In this document: one piece after another, positions 25,761 to 33,595 of the stretch
How the letters are laid out: each line of letters starts with the position of its first letter
Position numbering within the stretch: position 1 is the stretch's first letter
Source: Candidatus Poribacteria bacterium
GTDB taxonomy: Bacteria; Poribacteria; WGA-4E; WGA-3G
NCBI GenBank assembly: GCA_022820835.1
Contig: JAJEET010000089.1
Span: 1 to 35,127 of the forward strand
Direction: 5' to 3'
DNA: 35,127 nt
The notes under the pieces: model-generated
Database searches by the model: none
Told to the model about the DNA's origin: nothing
Seen by the model: only the letters and a program-made list of their open reading frames with translations
Program-made: the position numbers and the translations under genes

Positions 25761-26721
25761 CCTCTGGAACTTCCTCTAATGCACTTTGGTGGTCAGCCTG
25801 CCACCCTTCATCTTTAAGGATTTTTGGTGTTCGCGGACAACCAAGCTTTTTGCAAATTTGCCAATAAGCATTAAAATGTTTGCCTCTTAACCGATCGTCA
25901 AGTCGTTCGTCGTTTTCGCGATCGTCCTTCGATTTTTGTTGCTTTATTTTTCTTTTCCCAACGCAAGGGTTATAAATCTTATTCGGATATTGATCCTTGT
26001 CATTTTCAATAAATTCTTCCAAAATGGCTTGTTTATGCGGCAATGAGAAACCTATATTTTCAAATGGCACAGCGAAAATGTTGATCTGATGCTCCCGAAA
26101 GCTGCGTCCCATATTGGGATGCCCCCAAGTGATTAACTGAACAGGTATTGTTAAATGCTCCTCCAAGAGAGTACAAAGTTGAACAGGCATATCCCAGTTT
26201 GTTGGGTAATTTAATACATCAAGCCGGACCCGGTTAGAGTTATCAATATAACGATTCGATCGTCTGATATTGCCTGCGACATCTGCAAAACCTTTAAGAT
26301 ACTCCCGTTTCCAGGCCGTAGGGATATTCCAGGAAAAGAATATATCTGGCACTCGAAAATGCTCGTATCCAGTATGTTCCCGCGTGTGCATCAAAATATT
26401 TCGCCATACCATTGTATTCCTGAAAAAGCGTAGTACAAGGGTGATGCTGCTATCCGTACTACTGATACTCACATCAGCACCTGTTACATCCAAGATACGC
26501 TCTTGGATTTGTTGCAAGCCAAGTTTTATTGAGTTATCAGTATCGAAACGTGCTGAGATTCCTTCAACCTCAAGAGATTTATAGGGAAATTCTATGATAA
26601 TTCGCCGGACATCAGAATCTTCTGATATTTTTCCTCTTGCTGTGATCAGCCCAAGGAGGTAGGCAACATCTGCATCAATATAGTCTATATCTTCAATTAA
26701 GCTCACCAGACAAGCCCCCAT
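25750..26721 (-). CDS. LAGLIDADG-fold protein with both catalytic acids lost
   Basis: The 323-residue protein has two LAGLIDADG-like motifs: YLLGLITARGKI at residues 21-32 and YLKGFADVAGNI at 141-152. Each would end its motif helix with the catalytic acid at residues 29 and 149, but these are Arg and Ala. A later FENIGFSLPHKQAIL (about 217-231) is the usual homing-endonuclease helix. The C-terminal 60 residues are basic and then cysteine-containing. It is therefore probably a DNA-binding protein, comparable with WhiA, a regulator built on a degenerate homing-endonuclease fold. It overlaps the methyltransferase by 29 bases and the nuclease by 11. ATG 26721 is used; GTG 26706 is an alternative. 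Family assignment is by eye. Confidence 0.6.
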   Translation of the reverse strand: MGACLVSLIEDIDYIDADVAYLLGLITARGKISEDSDVRRIIIEFPYKSLEVEGISARFDTDNSIKLGLQQIQERILDVTGADVSISSTDSSITLVLRFFRNTMVWRNILMHTREHTGYEHFRVPDIFFSWNIPTAWKREYLKGFADVAGNIRRSNRYIDNSNRVRLDVLNYPTNWDMPVQLCTLLEEHLTIPVQLITWGHPNMGRSFREHQINIFAVPFENIGFSLPHKQAILEEFIENDKDQYPNKIYNPCVGKRKIKQQKSKDDRENDERLDDRLRGKHFNAYWQICKKLGCPRTPKILKDEGWQADHQSALEEVPEDEI

Positions 26722-27532
26722 CCTTGGGTTTTTGAAAAATTAAGATAAATTCATGAACTTTATTGACTCGAAATACACTCGGATAGCCAAGAGGACGCAA
26801 ATTGTTGTACTCTTGCCCTCGATTCCATATCATGAGGTCATCAAAAATGAAACCTATCTCCTGCATAAATTGAGAAATATCAATGTGGTAGGGGTAAAAA
26901 CGGTTCTTTTTTCGTAAGTCCATAACAATGACACAGCAATAACCATTAGGTTTCATCACATTGTAAACCTGCTCGAAAATCTTGCCAAGTTCCAGTAAAA
27001 ATTTCTCATAATTCCGAATCTTTCCTAAATCCGCTAAGGCTTCTCCGTAATCCCGCTGCTCCTTGTTATCCGCAGTCCGTTTCTGTAGCAAAATATCCCA
27101 ATACGGAGGCGAGGTCACTACCATATCTACACTGTTTGGAGAAACATACTGATAAAGTTCGCGACTATCAGCAATATGGATTTTAGTTTCGGTTTGTCCA
27201 GCAAACGGTAGCATCTGGTCTACACGTCTTTCAGCAATTTGTGCAAATTCTGGAGAAATCTCCAATCCAATAGCATCCTTGCCTAACTCCTTCGCGGCAA
27301 GCAATGTGGACCCAATCCCAGCAAAGGGGTCTAATATTAAAGAAGCTTCGGGAGGTGTAAAGCACTCAATAAGACGCTTTGCAAGCATACCGGGAAACAT
27401 AGCAGGATGTTTTAATTCAATCTCTTCCTTTGTTTTTCTAATATCACTCCATACCGAGACCGAATATCGCAGCCATGTTTTGCCATCAAGTTTATTCGCC
27501 TGCTTTTGAGTCTTTTTTTTCTCATCTTGCAC
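26693..27532 (-). CDS. DNA methyltransferase (N4-cytosine or N6-adenine type)
   Basis: The 279-residue protein is an S-adenosylmethionine-dependent amino-methyltransferase. It carries HPAMFP (42-47, motif X), DPFAGIGST (68-76, motif I, cofactor binding) and SPPYWD (141-146, motif IV, catalysis). The motif order X-I-IV is a permutation relative to the usual beta-class order. SPPY favours N4-cytosine or N6-adenine methylation. The start is GTG 27532 with GGAGG 8 bases upstream, 13 bases after the HEAT-repeat gene. It overlaps the next gene by 29 bases. In context it is the protective arm of a restriction-modification-like module. Confidence 0.85.
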   Translation of the reverse strand: MQDEKKKTQKQANKLDGKTWLRYSVSVWSDIRKTKEEIELKHPAMFPGMLAKRLIECFTPPEASLILDPFAGIGSTLLAAKELGKDAIGLEISPEFAQIAERRVDQMLPFAGQTETKIHIADSRELYQYVSPNSVDMVVTSPPYWDILLQKRTADNKEQRDYGEALADLGKIRNYEKFLLELGKIFEQVYNVMKPNGYCCVIVMDLRKKNRFYPYHIDISQFMQEIGFIFDDLMIWNRGQEYNNLRPLGYPSVFRVNKVHEFILIFQKPKDGGLSGELN

Positions 27533-27545
27533 GAGTATTCCTCCA

Positions 27546-28160
27546 CTAAGATTGACTTAACGCTTCAAGTGCCTGTTTTGCTTCTGGGGTTCTAATTTTT
27601 TCTAATGCAAAAGCGGCATGACTTCGGACCTCTTCGGATTCATCAGCAAGTGCCTTGATAAGCGCAGGCACAGCCTCCGCTGCCGCCCCCTCCAGTTTAG
27701 CAAACGTGTAGGCGGCATAAGACCGAACATCATCCGACGGATCGCTCAAAGCCTGAATAAGCGCAGGCATCGCACCAATTGCAGAGCCCCCCATCAGATT
27801 GAGGGCACGAGCTGCATATTCGCGGAACTCTTCATTGAGTTTGTCAGATAACGCTTCAACCAAAACCGGGACTGCCGGTTCACCGATACGGCTCAGCGTA
27901 TCACCGAGCGCGAGCGCATGATACCGCTCAGCGATCGCCATCTCATCAATAAGCGCAGGTATTGCCGGTTCACCTATCGCAGCCAAGACATCAGTGGCTT
28001 GTTCAACCACATCCCCAAGAGTATCAGCGAGTGCCTCAACGAGTTGCGGAATCGCAGGTTCACCTATCTCAACCAACTCTTCTCTCGCAGCCTCACGGAT
28101 ATCGTCATCGAACTCTGACAAATCATAGATTAAGTCGGCTATAATGCTTTCGTTGTCCAT
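27546..28160 (-). CDS. HEAT-repeat protein (larger)
   Basis: The 204-residue protein is nearly all HEAT repeats, about five, with the periodic IGEPAIPxLVEAL pattern (residues about 32-42, 62-72, 92-104, 125-138 and 160-172). There is no signal peptide, so it is probably cytoplasmic. Such solenoids bind proteins or act as lyase-like scaffolds. It starts with MDNESIIADLIYDL, closely resembling the N-terminus of the smaller HEAT gene 7 bases upstream, so the two are paralogues. The start has AAAGGTGAG just upstream. Confidence 0.75.
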   Translation of the reverse strand: MDNESIIADLIYDLSEFDDDIREAAREELVEIGEPAIPQLVEALADTLGDVVEQATDVLAAIGEPAIPALIDEMAIAERYHALALGDTLSRIGEPAVPVLVEALSDKLNEEFREYAARALNLMGGSAIGAMPALIQALSDPSDDVRSYAAYTFAKLEGAAAEAVPALIKALADESEEVRSHAAFALEKIRTPEAKQALEALSQS

Positions 28161-28167
28161 CTACTCG

Positions 28168-28563
28168 CTACTCACCTTTCTTAACATACGCCAACATTGT
28201 GATAAGACGGTCTGTCTGCTCCGGACGCAAGTACTTGTAAAACCATTCAGAAAACTCGCGCTCGGCTCTCGTCAGCTCTGCCGTCAGTGCCGGGACAGTG
28301 GACTCGCCGATCTCTGCCAAGACCTCCGAAGCGTTATTCGCCATCTGCTCCATATAAACTGGAATCGCAGACTCTTCTATGTGCGTGTAGAACTCAGCAC
28401 CATACCCGGATATATGCCAACACTCTTGGGTAAGGACATCAATGAGCTGCGGAATCGCAGGTTCACCTATAGCAATCAGTTCTGCTTTCGCGGTGTCCCG
28501 CACGTCTTCGTCTACATGCCCCAACATGACTATCAAATCAGCGATGTGGTGTTTGCTATGCAT
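28168..28563 (-). CDS. HEAT-repeat protein (smaller) with YKxLRxEQT tail
   Basis: The 131-residue protein starts with MHSKHHIADLIVMLG and has two HEAT-like units (IGEPAIPQLIDVL, IGESTVPALTAEL). It ends with EFSEWFYKYLRPEQTDRL. That tail closely resembles the C-terminus of the product of the gene directly upstream (YKRLRREQTERL). Its ATG overlaps the stop of that gene by 8 bases, so translation is coupled. The middle (residues 45-75) fits the repeat pattern poorly. Confidence 0.65.
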   Translation of the reverse strand: MHSKHHIADLIVMLGHVDEDVRDTAKAELIAIGEPAIPQLIDVLTQECWHISGYGAEFYTHIEESAIPVYMEQMANNASEVLAEIGESTVPALTAELTRAEREFSEWFYKYLRPEQTDRLITMLAYVKKGE

Positions 28564-29863
28564 TGTTTCCCCTTTTTTCTTCCTCTAAGAGTGTGGTGAG
28601 GCGTTCTGTCTGTTCTCGGCGCAACCGTTTATATACGCGCTCCGAGATCTGTTGCCTCTCGTATTTATCATCAAGATGTGTAATAAATTCAAGCCTTGCG
28701 ACGCGGGCATGCTCAAGATCGTCGGGGTTCAGTTTACGAAGCCAACCCGCGTCTGGCGGTGTTGAAGTATCATCGATATCAGATTCCGTGTTATTGTTGG
28801 CTGCCCGGAGTTTGAAAAGCGCAGCGACGAAAAACCCACCAGCCAATGCCGCCGCAACAGCAATAAGAATCAACTGCCCCAGATTAGAACTCTGACGGGG
28901 AACAGCACCACCGGTCCCACCCATATTCACATTAAGTGCTAAATCAATCGTCGTGCCCGCCTCGAAAACTTGATCTGGAGCACTCTGATAAATAAGATAA
29001 ATATTATTATGAATTTGTTCGCGTCTCGGCGCACCGAAAAATTTGGCATTTGGCACCAAACCGATACCGTCAGGAATAAAAAACATGAATTGCGTCGTGT
29101 CAAAATCCAGATGGCGAGATAAATTCAGTCCATCTCTCTCAACGTGAAAAATATAAGTATAGTCTAACAGCGACTCCCCAGGCGGTAGCGGCGTTTTAAG
29201 GAAGATCTCGTTGCTCGCAAGGTCCATCGTGAACGCTGGGGATAAGAACCCTTCAACCCCTTTTGGAAGGGTCAAGTACAACCCAACTGTCTGGGCACCG
29301 TGCTCTATTTGAAAAGGCAAGTCACTGCGGTTTTCCACACCAACCGCCTCAACAATTGTGACAGCGCCATCCGAGGCGTGATCCTCAGGCGGCGGACCAA
29401 CGATAAAGGTATGCGCCTTAATCTGAACTTGCGACTTGTCATCTGTAAACGCACCGATATTGAAGTCTATCGTTATATTCGGTGCCCAAGTCGACAAAAC
29501 AACGTCCGCCTCACTATAATCTGTGTCTTCATAAACAGTCGAAATGGTGTAATGAACCGTTGGATCAAGCGGTAGACCCTCAAAACGGTAATTACCGGCT
29601 TCATCTGTCAACGCCTGCTCGGTTTCAGTATCCTCTGCCTTATGAATAGTCAACGTCACCGGATGTGAGACGAGGGGTTTCTCAAGCTTTCTGTCAACAA
29701 CCGTGCCTACAATATTGCCAGATTCCGTCGTCTGGGCAGGAGATGCTGGAAGCCAGAAAAAAATCAGGACAACTCCCAACAAACTGCACATACACCATTC
29801 GGTGAGATAGCAATATTGTGAGTTGCCCCTCAAAATACTGAATGAAAATTTGCTCGTACGCAT
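28556..29863 (-). CDS. Membrane protein with carboxypeptidase-regulatory-like domain
   Basis: The 435-residue protein has a signal or anchor at about residues 22-42 (CSLLGVVLIFFWLPASPA). A carboxypeptidase-regulatory-like beta domain spans about residues 50-130 (GNIVGTVVDRKLEKPL... DEAGNYRFEGLPLD). A second beta-rich region follows, then a membrane helix (LGQLILIAVAAALAGGFFVAALFKL) and a cytoplasmic helical tail ending RVYKRLRREQTERLTTLLEEEKRG. The start ATG 29863 lies one base after the stop of the ccmI-like gene (TAAcATG), favoured over the frame opening at 29899. Position in the ccm operon suggests a periplasmic assembly role, which is inferred. Confidence 0.7.
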   Translation of the reverse strand: MRTSKFSFSILRGNSQYCYLTEWCMCSLLGVVLIFFWLPASPAQTTESGNIVGTVVDRKLEKPLVSHPVTLTIHKAEDTETEQALTDEAGNYRFEGLPLDPTVHYTISTVYEDTDYSEADVVLSTWAPNITIDFNIGAFTDDKSQVQIKAHTFIVGPPPEDHASDGAVTIVEAVGVENRSDLPFQIEHGAQTVGLYLTLPKGVEGFLSPAFTMDLASNEIFLKTPLPPGESLLDYTYIFHVERDGLNLSRHLDFDTTQFMFFIPDGIGLVPNAKFFGAPRREQIHNNIYLIYQSAPDQVFEAGTTIDLALNVNMGGTGGAVPRQSSNLGQLILIAVAAALAGGFFVAALFKLRAANNNTESDIDDTSTPPDAGWLRKLNPDDLEHARVARLEFITHLDDKYERQQISERVYKRLRREQTERLTTLLEEEKRGNNA

Positions 29864-29864
29864 G

Positions 29865-30221
29865 TTATGTTCCACGTTGTTTCTGTTTAAATCTCTCAAT
29901 CTCTGCTTCTACATCAGATTGCGATTCACTTTCGAGTTGCGTAACGATTTGTGCAGTCTCCTGCAAAAGTTCATCGCGCAATTCTTGATAATCGGCTTCT
30001 GAGAGTTTGCCCGTTTCGTAATCTTCGTCAAGGTCCGCCAGTGCAGCGTAGCTGCGCTCACGTTCCTGAGAGAGTGTTCGCTGTCGTTCCACAATAATAT
30101 CTTCTGAAGTCGCCACAGGTTGCGAACCTGTTTTTGAAAAAATTGGGGTACCCAGATAGACAAGAAGGGCAACGCCAAGGATTATCATCCATAAAAACAC
30201 AAGAAAAGACATAGTGAACAC
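29865..30221 (-). CDS. CcmI-like short protein
   Basis: The 118-residue protein has an N-terminal membrane helix (about residues 5-24, FLVFLWMIILGVALLVYLG) followed by a coiled coil with YAALADLDEDYETGKLSEADYQELRDEL. This is the signature of the N-terminal part of CcmI/CycH, the System I subunit that hands apocytochrome to the ligase; the TPR part of CcmI is missing. It lies directly after ccmH in the operon. The start is GTG 30221, with AAGG close by, or ATG 30212; the choice is uncertain. Confidence 0.65.
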   Translation of the reverse strand: MFTMSFLVFLWMIILGVALLVYLGTPIFSKTGSQPVATSEDIIVERQRTLSQERERSYAALADLDEDYETGKLSEADYQELRDELLQETAQIVTQLESESQSDVEAEIERFKQKQRGT

Positions 30222-30275
30222 ATTACCTTATGAAGCATAGATATCAATCTATTCCGAACGAAAAATTTGCTGTGC

Positions 30276-30842
30276 TTAGTTTCCCTGCTTGTATCTTTCC
30301 AGTTCAGCCTCAACCCGTTTCACAGCATCATCGGAAACCTGTGAGTCCGATTTCCCTTGCGTCTCCGAAGTTCCTGACGATTCCTGCATTGATCGGGTTG
30401 ACCGAAGCACTACGAAAACAACACCACCGATGAGGACAAATATAACCGCCGGCATAGCGTATGCGAGTACATTAATACCTTCCACTGGCATAACCGCATA
30501 AAACTGGGGTCCATATTGTTCAAGATACGCCGCGCGAATTTCCTCAACGCTTTTACCTTGGGCGAGTTCATCCTTAAAGGAGGTTTCAATCGCAAGTGCC
30601 GTGTCGCACACACAAAATTCGATGGTCTCCCGCGTACAACCACAGTAACAGTAGACCGTCGTTATCAGCTCCTCCAAATCGGACGCAAATGCAGGATCTT
30701 CTACGTTTTTCGGACCCGTTTCTGTCTGTGTGTGTCCGGTAATCATAAAACTACACGCAACGAAAGTCAGAATAAACCGAGCCAAATTACGGATAACAAC
30801 TTTGTTGGACAAAGCATTGTGCAAAAATCTTTGAGTCTTCAT
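30276..30842 (-). CDS. ccmH: CcmH-like thioredox/apocytochrome chaperone
   Basis: The 188-residue protein has a signal peptide (about 1-38), a short periplasmic domain and a C-terminal membrane helix (about 126-150). The CcmH domain is recognised from the SVEEIRAAYLEQYGPQFYA segment and a Cys-rich site. The usual LRCxxC is replaced by CYCGC (65-69) and CVC (77-79). It would reduce or present apocytochrome CxxCH cysteines for haem ligation with CcmF. ATG 30842 follows GAGGAG by 8 bases. It is 23 bases after ccmF and 54 bases before the ccmI-like gene. Confidence 0.75.
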   Translation of the reverse strand: MKTQRFLHNALSNKVVIRNLARFILTFVACSFMITGHTQTETGPKNVEDPAFASDLEELITTVYCYCGCTRETIEFCVCDTALAIETSFKDELAQGKSVEEIRAAYLEQYGPQFYAVMPVEGINVLAYAMPAVIFVLIGGVVFVVLRSTRSMQESSGTSETQGKSDSQVSDDAVKRVEAELERYKQGN

Positions 30843-30865
30843 AATCCCACTCCTCACCTATCCTA

Positions 30866-32884
30866 TCAAGAATCTCGACTCCGGTCAGATTTCTCCGCGA
30901 TAGCAACGATTCCGCCCAACACCATCACAGCAATCCCGATCCAGACAACACGAATGAGAGGATTGTGGTACGCCTGTACGTTCACAAGACCGCCTGCCTT
31001 GAAATCTGGTGGAATGTTACCGATAGCAATATAGAGGTCATTTAAACCGAAATGTCGGATAGCAGATTCGACCGTATCCGATTCGCCTTGACCGACTCTA
31101 TAATAAAAATGGCGTGCCGGTTCCATGCTACCTATCTGTTTCCCATCCTTGGCAACATCAAAAACAACAGCAGTTCGGCGATAGTTTTCATAATCCTTCT
31201 GAAACGAATCCCGCATTGTCAGTTGATATTTACCGACCTCCATCGATTCTCCAAATGTCATACTTCTCGACTCAAGTAGAAAGTAACCTTTCGACCCCAT
31301 AATCCCTATATAAAGGATAACGATACCGATATGGATGATGTATCCACCATACCTCCGTTTATTCCGTTGAATAAGCAGGTTCAACCCGTTAAGGAAAGAG
31401 GTCTCCTGCCGTTTGGCGCGGAGTTTCGCACCTCGATAAAATTCGGCACAGATCGCCACAAGTACAAAAACAGATGCAAAACTACAGAGCACTGAGTACA
31501 ATGGGAAAGCATATCCTATCAAGGCAAGGAATCCCCACGTCAAAGCACCGCCAACTAAACCGATCAGAAGCGGAAACACAAACAGTCGCCTGAAATTATT
31601 CGCCGTAATTTTCCGCCACGAGATAATCGGTCCAGCACCCGTCAAAAATAGAAGCAAAATCCCCGGAATAATAACAACTTTATTGAAAAACGCTTCAGGA
31701 ACAGAGGACTTTTCGCCGCTAATCGCCTCAGAGATAACCGGCCACAACGTCCCCCAGAGAATAATCAGCGTTAAACCGACAAGAAGCCAGTTGTTCAGCA
31801 CAAACGCACTCTCACGCGAGAGAAGTGATTCGAGCTGATTCGCACTCTTAAGACGGTTCCAACGATAGATGACAAGTCCAACGACACCAGCAGTTGAAGT
31901 TAAAATGAAACCGAGAAAATACGGACCAATATCAGATTGCGCAAACGCATGCACCGATGTGATAATACCGCTCCGAGTAATAAAAGTTCCTAATAATGTA
32001 AATTGGAAGGCAAGCGTAATCAGGAGGATGTTCCACAATTTAAGCATGTTCCGCTTCTCTTGGATCATCACGGAGTGTAGATACGCAGTACCCAAGAGCC
32101 ACGGCATAAATGATGCGTTCTCAACGGGGTCCCATGCCCAGTAGCCACCCCAGCCAAGTTCTTTATATGCCCAATTACCGCCCAGCGCGATACCAATAGT
32201 TAAAATAATCCAAGAGAAAAGTGTCCACCGCCGAGAGCGCAGTATCCAATCGCTGCCCACTCTACCCGATGTGAGCGCACCAACCGCAAACGCAAATGGC
32301 ACCGTCAGAGCTATCCATCCGACATATAAGGTTGGGGGATGAATCGCCATCAGCGGGGTCTGGAGAAGCGGATTCATGCCTTGTCCGTCAGCTGCTACCT
32401 GTCCATTCGGAAACCGTGCAAGTGGGTTATAAATTCCTTCGATCAAACCGGTGACAAGAACCGTGAAGAAGAGTTGGACAATAACGATTGGAATCAGCGC
32501 ATGGTCTGCTAAGGTATCGTGTGTCTCTTCGTTGCGTTGACGGCTCTGCCAGACAACAATAGCACCTACAACCGTAAGAATCCAGAGCCAGAAAAGGAGG
32601 GAGCCGGACATCCGTCCCCAGAGTGCAGTAATTTTATAAAACAACGGCTGGGCTGCGCTTGATACCTCAACAACATAGCGCATAGAGAAGTCATCGGTCA
32701 AAAAACCGTAGATTAACGCGCCCGTTGAAATACTGATAAGAATGAAGGTGGCAATGACAGCGTTCCTTCCACTCTGGATCGCATTCGGATTTCGCATGCG
32801 TAACCCGACGCTAAGAAACGCAATCGCCCACAAACACGAAAGCACAGAGAGGAATATAGCGGCTTGTCCGATTTCCGCAGTCAT
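30866..32884 (-). CDS. ccmF: Cytochrome c haem lyase subunit CcmF
   Basis: The 672-residue integral membrane protein has about 14-15 membrane segments. The WWD haem-handling motif is WGGYWAWDPVENA at 245-257, and IHPPTLYVGW at 181-190 and GSLLFWLW at 94-101 are conserved. CcmF takes haem from holo-CcmE and joins it to apocytochrome cysteines, acting with CcmH/CcmI in System I. The length matches the family. AAGGAGG lies about 11 bases before ATG 32884. It is 60 bases after ccmE and 23 before ccmH. Confidence 0.93.
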   Translation of the reverse strand: MTAEIGQAAIFLSVLSCLWAIAFLSVGLRMRNPNAIQSGRNAVIATFILISISTGALIYGFLTDDFSMRYVVEVSSAAQPLFYKITALWGRMSGSLLFWLWILTVVGAIVVWQSRQRNEETHDTLADHALIPIVIVQLFFTVLVTGLIEGIYNPLARFPNGQVAADGQGMNPLLQTPLMAIHPPTLYVGWIALTVPFAFAVGALTSGRVGSDWILRSRRWTLFSWIILTIGIALGGNWAYKELGWGGYWAWDPVENASFMPWLLGTAYLHSVMIQEKRNMLKLWNILLITLAFQFTLLGTFITRSGIITSVHAFAQSDIGPYFLGFILTSTAGVVGLVIYRWNRLKSANQLESLLSRESAFVLNNWLLVGLTLIILWGTLWPVISEAISGEKSSVPEAFFNKVVIIPGILLLFLTGAGPIISWRKITANNFRRLFVFPLLIGLVGGALTWGFLALIGYAFPLYSVLCSFASVFVLVAICAEFYRGAKLRAKRQETSFLNGLNLLIQRNKRRYGGYIIHIGIVILYIGIMGSKGYFLLESRSMTFGESMEVGKYQLTMRDSFQKDYENYRRTAVVFDVAKDGKQIGSMEPARHFYYRVGQGESDTVESAIRHFGLNDLYIAIGNIPPDFKAGGLVNVQAYHNPLIRVVWIGIAVMVLGGIVAIAEKSDRSRDS

Positions 32885-32944
32885 GCGTTTCTGTGCCTCC
32901 TTAAAAAGATATCGTTGAACATAATGCTAAGTGTTGGGACTTTC

Positions 32945-33409
32945 CTATTCTGAAGAATTATACGAAGTCTCATCTGTAGGTACGGCACTTTCTGCACCAT
33001 CGTATTTTGAGGCACACTTTGTCATGAGTTTCGTTGCGACGACAAGGTTCTGCGCCGCATCGTATTCGCCTTCGACGAAAACGCTACCGCCATCCGTAAA
33101 ATTATCTGGTTTAAGCTGATCCTTATAGATCACATTGACCGTCGCATCGGTCTCTCGATCACGGATAGCAAAGGTCAGCACAAAATTAGCAGCATCCCAT
33201 TTAGAACTCCCCTCTGCGATGAGTCCATCAACTTGGACCTGCTGTTTATCTGCACTGCTGCCATCTGCCACAAGCGAGGCTGGCGTAAAATGCCGCATAC
33301 TCGTACTTCGCGTCATAGCGAAAACCAAAAACACCATACCCCCCAGCAACATAATACTCGCAACGACGATTTTGAACCTATTCTGTTTTTTCACCTGCAC
33401 ATCCTCCAT
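32945..33409 (-). CDS. ccmE: Haem chaperone CcmE with CxxxY motif
   Basis: The 154-residue protein has a membrane helix at about 13-31 and a small OB-fold domain with GLIAEGSSK and VIYKDQLKPDNFTDGGSVFVEGEYD. CcmE carries haem from the CcmABC complex to CcmF in the periplasm. The usual haem-binding HxxxY is replaced by CxxxY: Cys132 and Tyr136 in KCASKY. This variant is known from Desulfovibrio and some archaea. ATG 33409 lacks a clear ribosome-binding site. GTG 33394 has GGAGG 8 bases upstream and would drop 5 residues. It leads the operon. Confidence 0.85.
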   Translation of the reverse strand: MEDVQVKKQNRFKIVVASIMLLGGMVFLVFAMTRSTSMRHFTPASLVADGSSADKQQVQVDGLIAEGSSKWDAANFVLTFAIRDRETDATVNVIYKDQLKPDNFTDGGSVFVEGEYDAAQNLVVATKLMTKCASKYDGAESAVPTDETSYNSSE

Positions 33410-33473
33410 TGAAAAACGAATCCGTAGGCGTGATTTTCCTACTGAACCGGCGGACTGAATTCCTCTGTTTAAA

Positions 33474-33502
33474 ATAATACTTGATTTTACTTGCAAAATC
33501 AA
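33474..33502 (-). promoter_or_regulatory. Promoter of the ccmE operon
   Basis: On the minus strand, -35 TTGATT (33497-33502) and -10 TATTAT (33474-33479) are separated by 17 bp. The start near 33467 leaves a leader of about 58-73 bases. It overlaps the divergent promoter of the aldolase gene and spans the palindrome at 33480-33503. Confidence 0.65.
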
Positions 33503-33503
33503 G
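33480..33503. promoter_or_regulatory. Palindrome between divergent promoters, possible operator
   Basis: CTTGATTTT (33480-33488) and AAAATCAAG (33495-33503) are perfect 9-base arms with ACTTGC between. The arms supply the TTGATT of both divergent promoters, so a protein bound here would block both. No cognate regulator is seen in the window. Confidence 0.6.
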
Positions 33504-33510
33504 TTAAAAT
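33481..33510 (+). promoter_or_regulatory. Promoter of the DapA-family gene
   Basis: -35 TTGATT (33481-33486) and -10 TAAAAT (33505-33510) are separated by 18 bp. The transcript would start near 33517 and reach GTG 33596 after about 80 bases. Confidence 0.6.
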
Positions 33511-33595
33511 AGCAGTAAATGAAAATCTTACAGAATTTTAAGGACAACGCGCCTTGCAAAATCCGCAACAAGATCACAAACGAAAGGGAAGAGTT

